Positions 23,068 to 34,955 of a stretch of 64,000 nt of DNA are shown piece after piece (position 1 is the first letter of the stretch; each line of letters starts with the position of its first letter). Source of the DNA: Silurus meridionalis (taxonomy: Eukaryota > Chordata > Actinopteri > Siluriformes > Siluridae); NCBI RefSeq assembly GCF_014805685.1, contig NC_060907.1, forward strand, positions 2,054,197-2,118,196. Reading direction: 5' to 3'. The position numbers and the translations under genes were made by a program. Under the pieces are notes generated by a model. The model made no database searches, had not been told where the DNA came from, and was given only the letters and a program-made list of their open reading frames with translations.

Positions 23068-24677
23068 AAAATCTTCAGCTTTAACTTACACAGAACATTC
23101 AGAGTTACACTGGTGGAGTTCTGATGCCCGACTTTATTACTGCACATGCACTTGTACTTTTCAGTGTCTTCAGAACTGACTTTAGAAATGGTGAAGGTCT
23201 TTCCTTTCCCCACTGATGTTGTTCTATTAAACCAGGTGTAGGTCTCCACAGGTGGGTTTGCATCACTGTTGCAGGTCAGAGTCACTGAACTGCCCTCCAC
23301 AATCTCACCAGAGAGACTGATGTACACGTTCTTTGGAGGATCTAAAGAGTTCCATGATAAGAGTGTCATACTGTAATTAATGTGTTTTGTTTTTTTTATC
23401 ATGGCATTTAACCACTTTAGCACTTCACACCACTCATCAACTTCAAAATTATTTTGAGAATCAATAAATAATCCACACCTTGTCTGTAAACACTGTTTGA
23501 ACTTTTTCTTTTAACTGGTCACAATGGGATTCAGTATAAAGTTATTTATCACATCAATGTTTCCTAAATTTACCATGAAAAATGCTCAATGTGGAAAAAA
23601 ACAAAACAAACTCAGTAAACACATTAATAAAAAAGCAGACTATGTACAGAGAAGCACATGAGTCTGGAATATGAAAATATCTGAAAATAATATGTTTAAT
23701 TACACGTTAAGCCTTTTTCTACAAAAGAACATTAAAGAAAAATTTTAACGTGTCTAAAAAGAGCATTTTTAAAAGACCAAAACTCAACCAAACTGTTTTT
23801 ACACAATATGATTTATTATTAATGTGTTTACTGAGTTTAGTCTTTTAAAATCTCACATCATCTCAAATTATCACATTAAACCATGTTAAGTTTTTTTCAT
23901 TTTAGGCGTTTTAGAATGTCCCTTCCATGTGATTTCCATTATTTAAATACATTTACCTTCTCACTGAACTTCATTATTAATCACACACTCAAAGTTACTG
24001 TAATTACTAAATGTAAAGTTCCATCAAGGGTTCAGGTGAAGATGTTCAGTCTCTCTATAGTGTTTTGTTTAATAGATAAAACTTCAGCTGTGCATCAATA
24101 TGAATCTGTGCAGAACACGGTGTGTTTAGGAAGAAAGTCCGTATGGTAACAGAGTGTAAATGGAGGGTGGAGTCAGGAGAAGTAAATGATAAGGATCCCA
24201 CACCAGGACGTGTATGTTTTAGTTCATGAAAAGTGAAATCACGAGAATGAACATTAAGATTCCAGTTTGCCTTAAGCTCCGTTTCATTATTTTTATTTTG
24301 TATTGTTTTACTTTATTAAATACTGAGTTATAAGTAATAATAAAGTAAATAAAACTCACATCTGACACTGAGGTATTGAGCAGGAGATGGGAGATGTTCA
24401 GATCCTCTTACAGCACAGTTATAACTGCCTGCATCCTCACTGCTGACCCTCTGCAGGTGGAGTTTGTTGCTCTTGAAGGTGTTTGTGGTTAAATCATGTG
24501 TGTTTTTGTACCAGATGAATGTTGGATCAGTCAGACTGCAGGTGGTTTTACAGGTCAGAATGACTGATTCTCCCTCTGTCACTTCTGCAGGAGCGATCAG
24601 CTGAAGATCTTATACAATGAGAGAAACATTAAATCTGCATCAGTGAATAATCACCTGCTCATTTACCTAAATCACCC

Positions 24678-24680
<3 letters not shown>

Positions 24681-24726
<46 letters not shown>
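24681..24726. repeat. (TG)n microsatellite
   Basis: Homologue of the tract at 9778-9831, in the V-D2 intron of unit B. Confidence 0.9.
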
Positions 24727-24729
<3 letters not shown>

Positions 24730-26944
24730 GTGTTTTTGTGTCTTCTATGTACTGATAATTAAATTATTTAAACAGACTTAAATTACAACAAAATCAAGTA
24801 AATAAATATATAAATATAAATTAGTAGCAGTTTTAAAGTTTTCTCACATTTACCATGAAATAAACCAGATCTATTTTATTACTGAAATATGTTAACATTT
24901 ATATTTCATTTTTTTCATGTAAGTTTTTGACACAAATACACACTCATGTACATGAGGCTCAACATAAAAATAAATCTACAGTATCCCAAGTCAAAATTCT
25001 GTTAATCGTTCTTACTTTTAAACTTTGAACTTTTAAATTTCTGACATCATGAATCTGTTATTATAATTACTTTTAATTTCTGATTTGCAGATTCTGTTTT
25101 TCCTGTTTATTAATTACCTTTATTTGTTTGTTTTATTTTAACTTTTAAAAATTTTCACTGATCAGAACATTAAGTAAACAATCTTCTGTAAATCACCTGA
25201 ACTACAAGCAGAACATTTATCAGATCCACAAGTAAATTTGTGTCTGTGTTTGTAATTTGAGTGAATCAGAGTTTTGTGGTGTTTCATGAAAACAGTAATT
25301 CAGTAAAAACATGTTTGAGTTTTAATTCATCTGTTACAAAACTCCTGTAGCTAAAAGGAGATTATGGTCTGAGTGACACATGTAGAGAATAAGATGATTT
25401 TATTTACCTGTAACTCTGAGTGTAATTCCAGATTTACCCTGATATTTATCTTTAGTTGTTATGAATTTGAAATAGTACATGTGTTCATCTGATTTCTTCA
25501 CATCACTCAGTCTGAGGGAGAAGTGATTCTGTTCATCTCCTAAATACTCCACTCTGCCTGAGTAACCTGGTTCATTACGCAGATCAGTCGCTTCTACACC
25601 CTTAACTGGGTTTATAAACCAAAACCTGTTATTCACTGTATCACTTGGATGTGTGTAAGTGGCCTCCATAACCACTGTAGATCCTTTTACAGCACAGAGA
25701 TGTAGTTTGCTGTATTTCACACTCCATTGATTCCCAAGAGCTCCTGAAACATGACACATGAAAGAGGTGATTAGAGATCATTATCCTGAGCCCCATAAAA
25801 CACTGAGTTACTTTACAGCTTCTCTTCTCTCCTCTGGAACTCCGGGGCAGAAAAATACAAACTATTCTATTGTTTATTTTATATTATCAAGTGCACAGTT
25901 TGTGTTTTTTATTACTTTATTAAATCACACTTCTCTTAAGCACGTTACTTTAAACACATCACAACAATCCAATACTCACAAACCACAAATAAAAAGCTGT
26001 TCATGAATTCACTGTTAACAAATTTACCGTCATGTTGGTAATGGCACAGAAGCATTAAACAATCAAAGCTATTGGATTAAAAGCAAAATAATAATCACAA
26101 ATATCTCAATTTTCTAATAGATTTTCTATTTTTTAATTTATTTTTTTATTTTTTATATCGTTTCAAAGATTAAAAAGAAAACAGATCCAGCTGTATGAGT
26201 TTATACTCATTGGCCTTCCACACTACATTACTATAGAACTCTCAACTTGCCATATTGGCTTTCCACAATACATCACCACAGAGATAAATAATGACACCAA
26301 TGGCCTTCCATAGCCTCAGCTACAATGCTAGATGTTAAAGTTTCTTACTCCAGAACTCTCATTTATCAAAGTGTGTAGAACAATTTGTAATTGTGTGTGG
26401 AAGAAACACCAGTACACACTCCAACACTGGTGTTTATCACACGTGTGTACACACAGATGTAACTATATACATTCATCAATCCTACAGATTCTCTACATGA
26501 CTCTGTTCCTGCACAAACACATTCATTTACATAAAACAACATCCCCAAATCACCATATACACTAAATAACCTCATTTAAAGTGTGATTTCATGGATATAT
26601 TTTATGATTTATAATTTAATTTAATTTAAGATATTAAATATGTTAATATCTAATCATGTAGTCACATTCAGAGTTTGTAATTTGTTATAAAACAGACACA
26701 GTCACAATATCATAATTATAATTTATTAGAATGTTGATTTTATAACTCTATTTTTCTCAGCACTGAGAGTCGATCAGTAAAATGTTAACAAAGGGAATAA
26801 AGATTGTAAAAATGAATCATTTACACTGAAAAAACAACACTGACCCTTTTTATGTTCAGGAAAAGTAGAGATTAAACTAATGAGTGAATTTAATGACTAC
26901 AAATATAATAAATAGTTTCTCACCGTGTTCCTCGACCTTCATGT

Positions 26945-28325
26945 ACGACGACCAAACAGAGTAAAGAAAAGCGTGAGAATAGAAGGTTGTTTCAGACGAG
27001 TTGTTGCTTTTTCCTCTTTCTCTGAATTTGTTGCTGCAACTAAGGAAGTGTTGTTTTCTACAGTAAACACGTCATGTCTGCATTGTGTATATTATTTTTT
27101 ATTGTGTCAGTGCAGAAGTGTTAGAAGAAATGGAGAGGTGTTGAAATGAGGCCACTGCATCTTCAACTGTGGAAGTAAAACATACAGCGTGGTCATCATC
27201 ACCTAAACCACTAAACACACTCAAGAAACAAACACAAGTGTTGAGCATAGAGTCATGACTTTTATAAAAATGATCAGTTTAATGTTTAGATTTAGTTTAA
27301 TTGTCATATATAAGTTTATAATTAAGTTTTTCTACATTTCATTGTATCATTGTTTTCAGTATTGTCTTTGTTTTAAGTTGAAAGTTAAAATGCTGATTAT
27401 TGGAGGAGCCTGTGGGCCTCTGAAGACAGAAACAGCTGATTTTTGCTCCTCAGGATGGAACACAGTGATTATCATAGCAAAAAGAGGAAAGAAAACACAA
27501 AGGAGGCAAGTGAAAGGAAGTTTTATTTAAAGTTGAATAGATTTCTGTAGCTTATTACTGAACTGAAGCTTATCAGTCCTGACTTCCTGAAAGTTTTTTC
27601 CCCTTTGTGTTTCCTGTATTCCCCACGAGATGTCGCCATTGTGTCCCTCTGTCTCTCATTATTTTCCTATTGTTTCCACGTGTCTAATCACTCCCGTGTA
27701 TATTGAAGCTTCACATTTGTCTCTGATTTTCAGTCGTTTTTAGTGATTTTGTTGACGTTATGGTGCCTGTTTTTCATGTCTGTTTTTCTCTGTGTCTAAA
27801 CCTTTTTCCCTTGTTGTCCTGTGTAAGTCTTTGCTTATTGATTTCTGTTTTGTTTTGCTTTTTCCTAAAGGGGATTTTTCACGTTCTTGACATTTTTTTC
27901 CTTTTCATGTTGTGAAATATTTCATGCTATTTTCTATTGCTGTGTTTTCTGAACATTCTAATTAAAGAATGGATTCTCCAAACTGTCCGAGTCTGTCTCT
28001 GTTTTTAGATTCACACCTCCATTTGACAGACTGCTAGAACCTCGACCCTGATATTAATATTTAGAGGAAATGTTTTTGTGGAAAGAGAATTGTAGGCAGT
28101 AGCACTACACAATATTCCTCAGTGTGTAGTTGCACAAAATAAATAAATCATTACAAAAATAATAGAAAATAACAAATCAATGGAGTCACTTTTAAAATCA
28201 ATTTTTGTGTGTTATTTTTATGTAATTTAATTTTATCTGACATGCTTTTATTTGATTCGCTGACCTGTGTTAAACACTGATCATGCTTTATTACATTTTA
28301 TTTTATGTTTTTGTGGAGACTTTCT
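26945..28325. other. Unit B upstream region, paralogous to 13740-15080 and 59860-61250
   Basis: Putative promoter and 5' flank of unit B, very close in sequence to that of unit D and somewhat less to that of A. It contains the conserved MLIIGGACGPLK... short frame near 27389-27530. No other gene seen. Confidence 0.5.
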
Positions 28326-28329
28326 CCCT

Positions 28330-28705
28330 TGTCTTCCCCTGTATTTCCCACCAGATGTCGCCATAGTGTCCCTTATTATTTTCCAATTGTTTCTTCTTTT
28401 TCTTATCCTTCTTAATCTTCTTCTTCTTCTTTTTTCATCTGTCTCCATACTATTCCGTTCTTCTTTATCTGCCTCTGTTAAACCAACTACCTGCATGTCT
28501 TCCCTCACCACATCCATAATCCTTGCCTTGGCTTTCCTCTTTTCCTCCTTCCTGGTGGCTCCATCCTCAGCATTCTCCTACTGATATACCCCATGTCCCT
28601 CCTCTGCACGTGTCTAATCCGTCCTGTTCCTACTATTCCCTTAATGGTCAAAATGAGGTGGTTGTACTTGTGTGTGTGCGTGTGTATGTGTGTCTGTGCA
28701 TGCAT
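28330..28705 (-). mobile_element. RTE-like LINE C-terminal fragment
   Basis: Minus frames 28505-28705 and 28281-28517 carry HVQRRDMGYISRRMLRMEPP, then MDVVREDMQVVGLTEADKEE, then an Arg/Lys run from a CTT/TTC trinucleotide tract. One frameshift separates them. It belongs to the block duplicated at 15085, 61260 and 62990. Confidence 0.7.
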
Positions 28706-28964
28706 TTAAGTAAATACATAAATAACTAATAACAGGTTTGCATGAAATAAAAGGTTTTAAATTATTTTTGTTTTAAGTGCTTTGTTTATTACGAAATAAA
28801 TAAGGAGGAGAGAACAAAGCGGTGTCAAATTTCCAATCTCTAGAACCGGCCCTAATTTAGATCCTTTGCAACAACATTTAAAAATTAGCTCAGATGCCTC
28901 CCATTTCTCTTGATCATTGCTGAGATGTTTCTACACCTAGATTGGCTTCTACCTTGAAAAAAAG

Positions 28965-29355
28965 TTGATTGATTGGACATGTTTTGGAAAGACACACACC
29001 TCTCTATAGAAGGCCTACAAGCCCCCAATGCAGATCAATATAAAAACCAAGCCAAAAAGCGAGTGACAGACAGTGATGCTGCAATGAGTTGTTTAAGGTC
29101 TTATGAGTGGCATGGTGCTTCAAGAGCGGATTTCCTGAAGATAAGGATCCAGCCCACCATTGTGAAGATCAAGCATGAATCACAGAAGCTGCTCGACAGG
29201 TTTTGGAAAGAAGACTTCCAGGAGAAGCAGGGATGCAGGGAGCGCTGTATTGCAGTGCAAGCGGACTATTTTGAAGGTGATAGTGTGTAAACGTAGATAA
29301 AAAACAAAGAATTTCTTGTAAACAGAGCGAGTCTCAAAACTTTTTGGTACCACCT
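28965..29355 (+). mobile_element. Tc1/mariner chimeric remnant, 105-codon ORF
   Basis: Open frame 28973-29290 ends in ERCIAVQADYFEGDSV (mariner C-terminus) followed by the terminal GAGTCTCAAAAC...ACCACCTCAT. It is followed at 29395-29560 by a reversed Tc1 fragment (complement of CAGACTGGGCTGAAGGTTC and CAACAACCCTAAGCAACC). Confidence 0.65.
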
Positions 29356-29655
29356 CATATAGAAAGTTTAAAGTCTTTCCTTAGAGCAAAACCTTAGGAA
29401 GCCTGAGACATTCACAAACCATCTGACATTTGCAAAGTTGTCCCTAAGCCCCTACTATGTTGTATTGGCTGGTTGCTTAGGGTTGTTGCCATGTAGGATG
29501 GTGAACCTTCAGCCCAGTCTGAAGTCCCGAACGCTGTGGAACAGTTTTTAATTGAGAATATCTTTATAAGCAAAGCATTCTTTTGAGGAGGAAGAGAAAT
29601 TGATTTGGTCTTGGACATACTTAAAAAATTGTTTTCCATAAAAGCTAGACATGGT

Positions 29656-30592
29656 AAGGGGGTTGGCCAACCCCAAAGCTAACTAGCGTGTCTCAGACCA
29701 GGAAAGGGTTTGTTCACCACTTCCAGACCAGTGAATACAAGCGGTACCACTGGATTTCAGCCTCTGGGGGGCGCTGCACATTATAAGTCTGCATCTCTTT
29801 TGAGTAGGTTGTATTTTATTTAAAATTTTAAGGGTTTTGTCATGTTTTTAGACAATTATTACTTTTGAACTGCTTTAGATGATGTCGGTGACAGAGTTAC
29901 ACTTGTAGTGTAGAGGTTGGGAGGTTGCTTTAGTAAAACGGTTTTCACCCTCCATATATAAAATTCCTCTCTCTCTGTAATGCCACACATTGTTATATTG
30001 CATTTTTGTATAGTATTGATGTTTTCTGGATAATTTCTAGATAATTAATCACAAACACATCATTAAAAATAATGATTCTGTTCTGTGAGGTTCAGCAGAA
30101 ATCACTCACTAAGTATCATGTTTTATACTTTTTTTTAGAGCTAAAATTAATCAAGCATGTTTATGAAGCTTTGGCTGGTTAAAATAACTTTACTGTGATA
30201 TATATATATATAAGCACTTTATTCTGGTCAGAGACACAGTGAGTCAGGAGTCAATTCCAGGAACACTGAGTGTGAATCTGTTTCAATAAAGATTGTAACT
30301 CATCAAAATTTACTAAAACATAAAAAAATAGGATTTTATTTTTTTGATTTTTTTTATAGCAGTTACTAATTTAGATCCATTAGCACAGAAACATTAGATG
30401 CTTTATAAGACAAACCTACAGTTTAGAGAATGTAATACATCATAAAGATCAGTAATATTAGCAGGCTAGCCTGTTGCTAACAAAACACGCGCTATCATTA
30501 TGTAAATAATTAAAGGAATAGCAAGAGGAATTCAATATTTTGGTTGGTAACACTAACTCCACTACATGTTATCACCCTGTCACTATTTTACT

Positions 30593-30656
<64 letters not shown>

Positions 30657-31250
30657 TTCCTTACTAAATGCAATTACATTCAGAACTTCAGTCGAGCTTC
30701 AATCATTTTTCTCATTTCAAATATTCTTAATAAAATGTGATCATTGATAAATTTAAACAGCTGACTGAAACAGTTCCAACCTTCTGGCTGCAGAACAAAA
30801 GTATTTCAAACATGGCTATAAAATAATGAAAGCTGCTTTAACTGGCTGTAAGTTGCTGATGTTTCTGGTGTAAAGAAGTGATTCAGGTTCTCCACTCAGT
30901 GAGGAGTTCTCTCTGTTCATCAGCTGTTTCAGGACTCAATTTCTTCATCTTGTTTCTGAAAGTGTGTAAGACAAAAAAGACACAGGAACATCAGAAATGT
31001 GTGTTGAAGTAGAACTCTCACATCTTCAGATGAAAAGAAGTCATAAAACCAGATATTAAACTAACAATTGTTTTCAGTGGAACAACAAAAAATAACCGCC
31101 AAAAAGGTTAAATCCCACAAAGCTACTGATCCCAGAATTGTGTTTGGTGAACATGAAGAAGACCAAACTTCTCAAAGGATCAATAACCTCACAGTGTGAA
31201 GGTGAGAAGCCTAAAAAGAAATGCCAAACTGAAACATCAGAAAAGTCAAA
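29656..31250. other. Paralogous intergenic region; (AC)n at 30596-30650
   Basis: Matches 17896-19475. AT-rich, with no gene or RNA supported. It probably holds the 3' flank of unit C. Confidence 0.5.
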
Positions 31251-31254
31251 AGCT

Positions 31255-31442
31255 GCTTTTTTTACTTGTCGTACTTTTACAGCAGAGTGAAACTCTTTCT
31301 TCGCATATTCCAGTGATGTTACGAAGCTGGGATGTATGGTGCAGGGTCAACCATGATACAGCACCCCTGCTCAAGGGCCTTGCTCAGGGGCCCCAAGAGT
31401 AGCAGCTTTCTGATACTGGGGCTTGAACCCCTGACCAGACTT
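31255..31442 (-). mobile_element. V-SINE-type SINE, orthologous to 19480-19668
   Basis: Same core (complement of CTTGGGGCCCCTGAGCAAGG) and the same flanks as the copy downstream of unit B, so it was duplicated with the unit and did not insert independently. Confidence 0.75.
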
Positions 31443-32334
31443 GGTAAAAGTACACACGTCCTTCACTCAGTAGAAGTGCAGATCCTCATGTTTTAAAAGA
31501 CTCTGGTTAAGTTGAAGTTCTGACGACACTTTTTCCACTCAATTTACAGTAAAAAAGTTTGGGCTCTGACATGTTCTTCAGTAAAACATAGTCATTATTA
31601 CTACCTGTTTATTGTCACACTGGAAACTGAACCCCACATGATATTAATATATTAATACAAATGAATTTTTAATTTTTTATGTTGTTCTCTAATGAATGTA
31701 TCCAGTCTGAAGATCCACCATATAGAACACAAGCAGAGAAAAGATGATGATGATCAGGTGATCAAGAATGTGTCTGTTCTCAGTCATGTTCTCATCACTG
31801 ACTCCCTCTGTCTCATCCACGTTAACCCCAGACTTCTTACTGCCTTCTGCCTGCTCACTGTGACCTTCATAAACTAGTCTACATCTGTGGTGTGAGAGGG
31901 ACAGGAAATGATACACCAGTGGATTGAAAAAGCGACACACTGACAGGAACCAGGTTGATGAGTTGCCAATGGTACAATGAGAAGAAGTATTGATCATGTC
32001 ACCAAATAGATTCAATCTAAAATCTAATCTAGGAGAATCTACTTAACAGTTACAAAGTATTTGTACTTTATTGCTTCCCAACTCTGCTCCTGACCTTCTG
32101 ATCACTAACCCAAATCTGGAATACTAAAGTCACCTGAGGAGATTTGACCAGAGTCTATATCACCCACATACTGTAGGTCTCAGTGCAGGATTATTCCCAA
32201 GCAGTGTGGGAGACGGCCAAGAGATATGTTCCAGGTATTAAAGGAGCAATGCCTGCTGTAGAAATCATGAAGAAAACCAGGAACAATGACACCTAGTGAT
32301 TTATAAGATTTATAATCACACACTTGATATCACC

Positions 32335-32550
32335 CAAATGAGAATGAGGTTCCCCTTTTGAGTCTGGTTCCTCTCAACGTTTCTTCCACATAACATCTAA
32401 GGGAGTTTTTCCTTGCCACAGTCGCTCCAGACTTCATCATCAGTGATAAACACACATCATTCACTTTAATTCTTAAATCCTGTAAAGCTGCTTTGAGACA
32501 TTGTCCATTGTGAAAAGTGCTACAGAAATAAACTTGAACTTGAATGATTT
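32335..32550 (+). mobile_element. LINE tail fragment
   Basis: CTTTTGAGTCTGGTTCCTCT, GGGAGTTTTTCCTTGCCACA and CTGCTTTGAGACATTG follow the order of the LINE tail at 7950-8144. It lies downstream of the unit C coding region. Confidence 0.7.
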
Positions 32551-32750
32551 CTATCACCAGGTCAAAGTGAGAGACATCTTTGAGACGAGACAAAAAGATC
32601 AATAAATGCAAAATTAAGGTCCCTATGGTCAGCCTCTTTTATTTCAGGATTACAGGAGAAAAACATGAGTAAAGGGGCTTCTGGCTGATAAAGCCCCCAA
32701 GGACACTGTAATGTGTGTGTCAAGTACAAATGTCACACTTTTGCTGGCAT

Positions 32751-33230
32751 CTAATCAGAAGACGTGTCCACATCAGCAGGACTGGGATGAGAAATCTGTG
32801 AATAAAGAGAGAGCCGTCACCTTGATGAATAATTGGGTATAAAACTCCAAAGTACAATTAAAAAACAAATAAAACAAAACCTTATCTAGCAGAATACAGA
32901 TTTAAAGAAAAAATAAGTTATCATTATCTTAAACCAAACATTCTTCATAAGATGTTCTACAACTAACAGTATTTTTCACGTAAAACTTACTGCAAGTGTG
33001 TGATAAACATCATCAGATTTCCGGCCTGCAGTGTTGAGAGCTGCATACGTGTCGTCTTTAGCACTCAGCCCAACGTTCTGCAGAGAGGATGGGTGGAGAA
33101 CATGATCAGGTTCTGCTGAAGATCTTTACAGTAAGAGTTTATTATGAACAAAGCAGCCACCTGATGAACAGGTCTGTATTAACTCACCTGATGATCACCT
33201 TCATCTGCCTTTTTCTTCTGTCTCCTGCAA
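32751..33230 (-). CDS. Unit C cytoplasmic exons with ITAM-spaced tyrosines
   Basis: After a basic juxtamembrane exon (SCRRQKKKADEGDHQ) the next exon encodes DDTYAAL, ten residues, then YHTL preceded by DDV. This gives YxxL-x10-YxxL with acidic residues at -3 and -2 of both tyrosines (Y435, Y449), matching the ITAM consensus D/E-x-x-Y-x-x-L/I-x(6-12)-Y-x-x-L/I. Neither tyrosine has the aliphatic/Ser residue at -2 that an ITIM needs. The last exon adds ISHPSPADVDTSSD and a stop. Recruitment of Syk/ZAP-70 would be the known consequence of a working ITAM; that it works here is inference. Confidence 0.8.
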
Positions 33231-34916
33231 CTGTTCATAAAAAGTCAAATATTTCACCATCAACAGCGTCTTCAGAGAAAATAATCATGAAATAACCAGC
33301 ACAGTTTCTCACCTCAGCCAGAAGGGGGCAGAGAGAAGAGCTCCAAGTGCAAAAAATCCAGCAGCCACATACACAATCACCGAGCCACCTTATAGTACAC
33401 ACACACACACACACACACATACACACACACACAGATTATATTCAAAGCAGAAGTACATATATTTTTATTTTTATCCACAAAGTACAGGATGTATAACGGA
33501 GCAGTTTAGAAACAGGAACATCTAAACATCTCTCACCATTTATAGTGATGGACACTGCAGCTGATCTCTCAGAGCCGAGTTTATTCTGAACCTCACAGTA
33601 GTACAGTCCACTCTGTAGAGCTCTGTAACTCTGTCCTGATCCTACAGGTGATGCTTCATTCTCCTTAAACCAGGTGTAGTTCTCCACAGGTGGGTTACTG
33701 TCACTGCTGCAGGTCAGAGTCACTGAACTTTCCTTCACTTGGTTAGAAGAGATGCTGATGGACACTGAGACTCTCTTTGGAGGATCTGAATGGGTAGAAA
33801 AGTGTAACAAACATAAACCGATGATTATTTTATGTGTTATTGGCCATGAGGAGATTCTGGTTTTGTCTTTATAAACAAACATAAACATTCTCATTGTAGG
33901 AAACTTTAAAAACTGTCTGAACAAACATCATAACATGCAGAGTTTTTCTTTCCTTCTTCTCTCCTTTACTTCACATTTAAATAATCAGAAAACATGGGTA
34001 CCATTTAGTGGTGCATTAATGTAAGAACTTCACATCTTTAGAGAAGTTTTTCGGAACTTGTTCAGCTTTAACTTACACAGAACATTCAGAGTTACACTGG
34101 TGGAGTTCTGATGTCCGATTTCATTACTGCACATGCACTTGTACTCTCCACTGTCTTCAAAGCTGATATTAGAGATGGTGAAGGTCTTTCCTTTCCCCAC
34201 TGATGTTGTCCCCATCAACCAGGTGTAGGTCTCCACAGGTGGGTTTGCGTCACTGCTGCAGGTCAGAGTCACTGAACTGCCCTCCACAATCTCACCAGAG
34301 GGACTGATGGACACTGAGATGTTCTTTGGAGGATCTAAAGTGGACAGAAAGGGAACATGTTTAAATAAATCATTTTTTTCTGTTATTCTGTAATACAGTG
34401 AACATGTTAAACTGTCACCTGTGGTCAAAATGAGTATTCTGTATATTTTCACAAATTCATAATTTGTGTTTAAAAACAATTAAATATGTTAAAAACTTGC
34501 TCTAAGTGTGGGTTAACAATTCATTGTGTTTAATATTTTTCACTATTTTATTACTCAGGTTTAAATGAGTTCAGTATTAATTATTTTGGTCTCCCAGTCC
34601 TGTAGGGGGAGTTTTCACAGTTTTTATTGGTGTTTCTGTTGATGATCTAGAACAGGGGTGTCAAACTCAAATTCACAGTGGGCCAAAATGAAAACCTGGG
34701 ACGAAGTCATGGGCCAAACTCAATATTTATTGAAAAATTTAATGTAATTGTGCCTGTTTTCCATCTCTACAGATGTGTAATGTTTAACCTTTTCATATGG
34801 AAACAAACTTTAGTTTTGCATAAACATTGAATCTGGAACAACCAAAGTTTAATATTATAAACACATGAGAAATTACATTTGAAATAAAACACACATCAGT
34901 GCTATTCATTTCTTAT

Positions 34917-34955
<39 letters not shown>

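Larger units (their letters stand above)
21750..26942 (-). pseudogene. Unit B: Siglec/CD22-like receptor (ITAM-tail type), leader exon lost
   Basis: Recognisable exons (minus): exon 1 26924-26942, V 25408-25743, D2 24360-24608, D3 23090-23341, D4 22496-22738, TM 22301-22382, juxtamembrane 22177-22218, tyrosine tail 21980-22066, last 21750-21794. The leader exon is absent: sequence jumps from the V-exon flank directly to sequence that in A and D lies 5' of the leader exon, a deletion of roughly 1.2 kb. The juxtamembrane exon is 42 nt against 43 in unit C (A4 instead of A5), which shifts the frame before the tyrosine tail. The V domain has YYFKF where the others have an arginine. Exon 1 could splice in phase to the V exon and give a protein without signal peptide. 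Most likely a pseudogene; the homopolymer change could be an assembly error. Confidence 0.75.

Noticed and set aside
33395..33433. Cys/Val-rich frames (MCVCMCVCV) near the TM exon
   Set aside because: Translation of the AC microsatellite; the true TM exon is 33313-33388.
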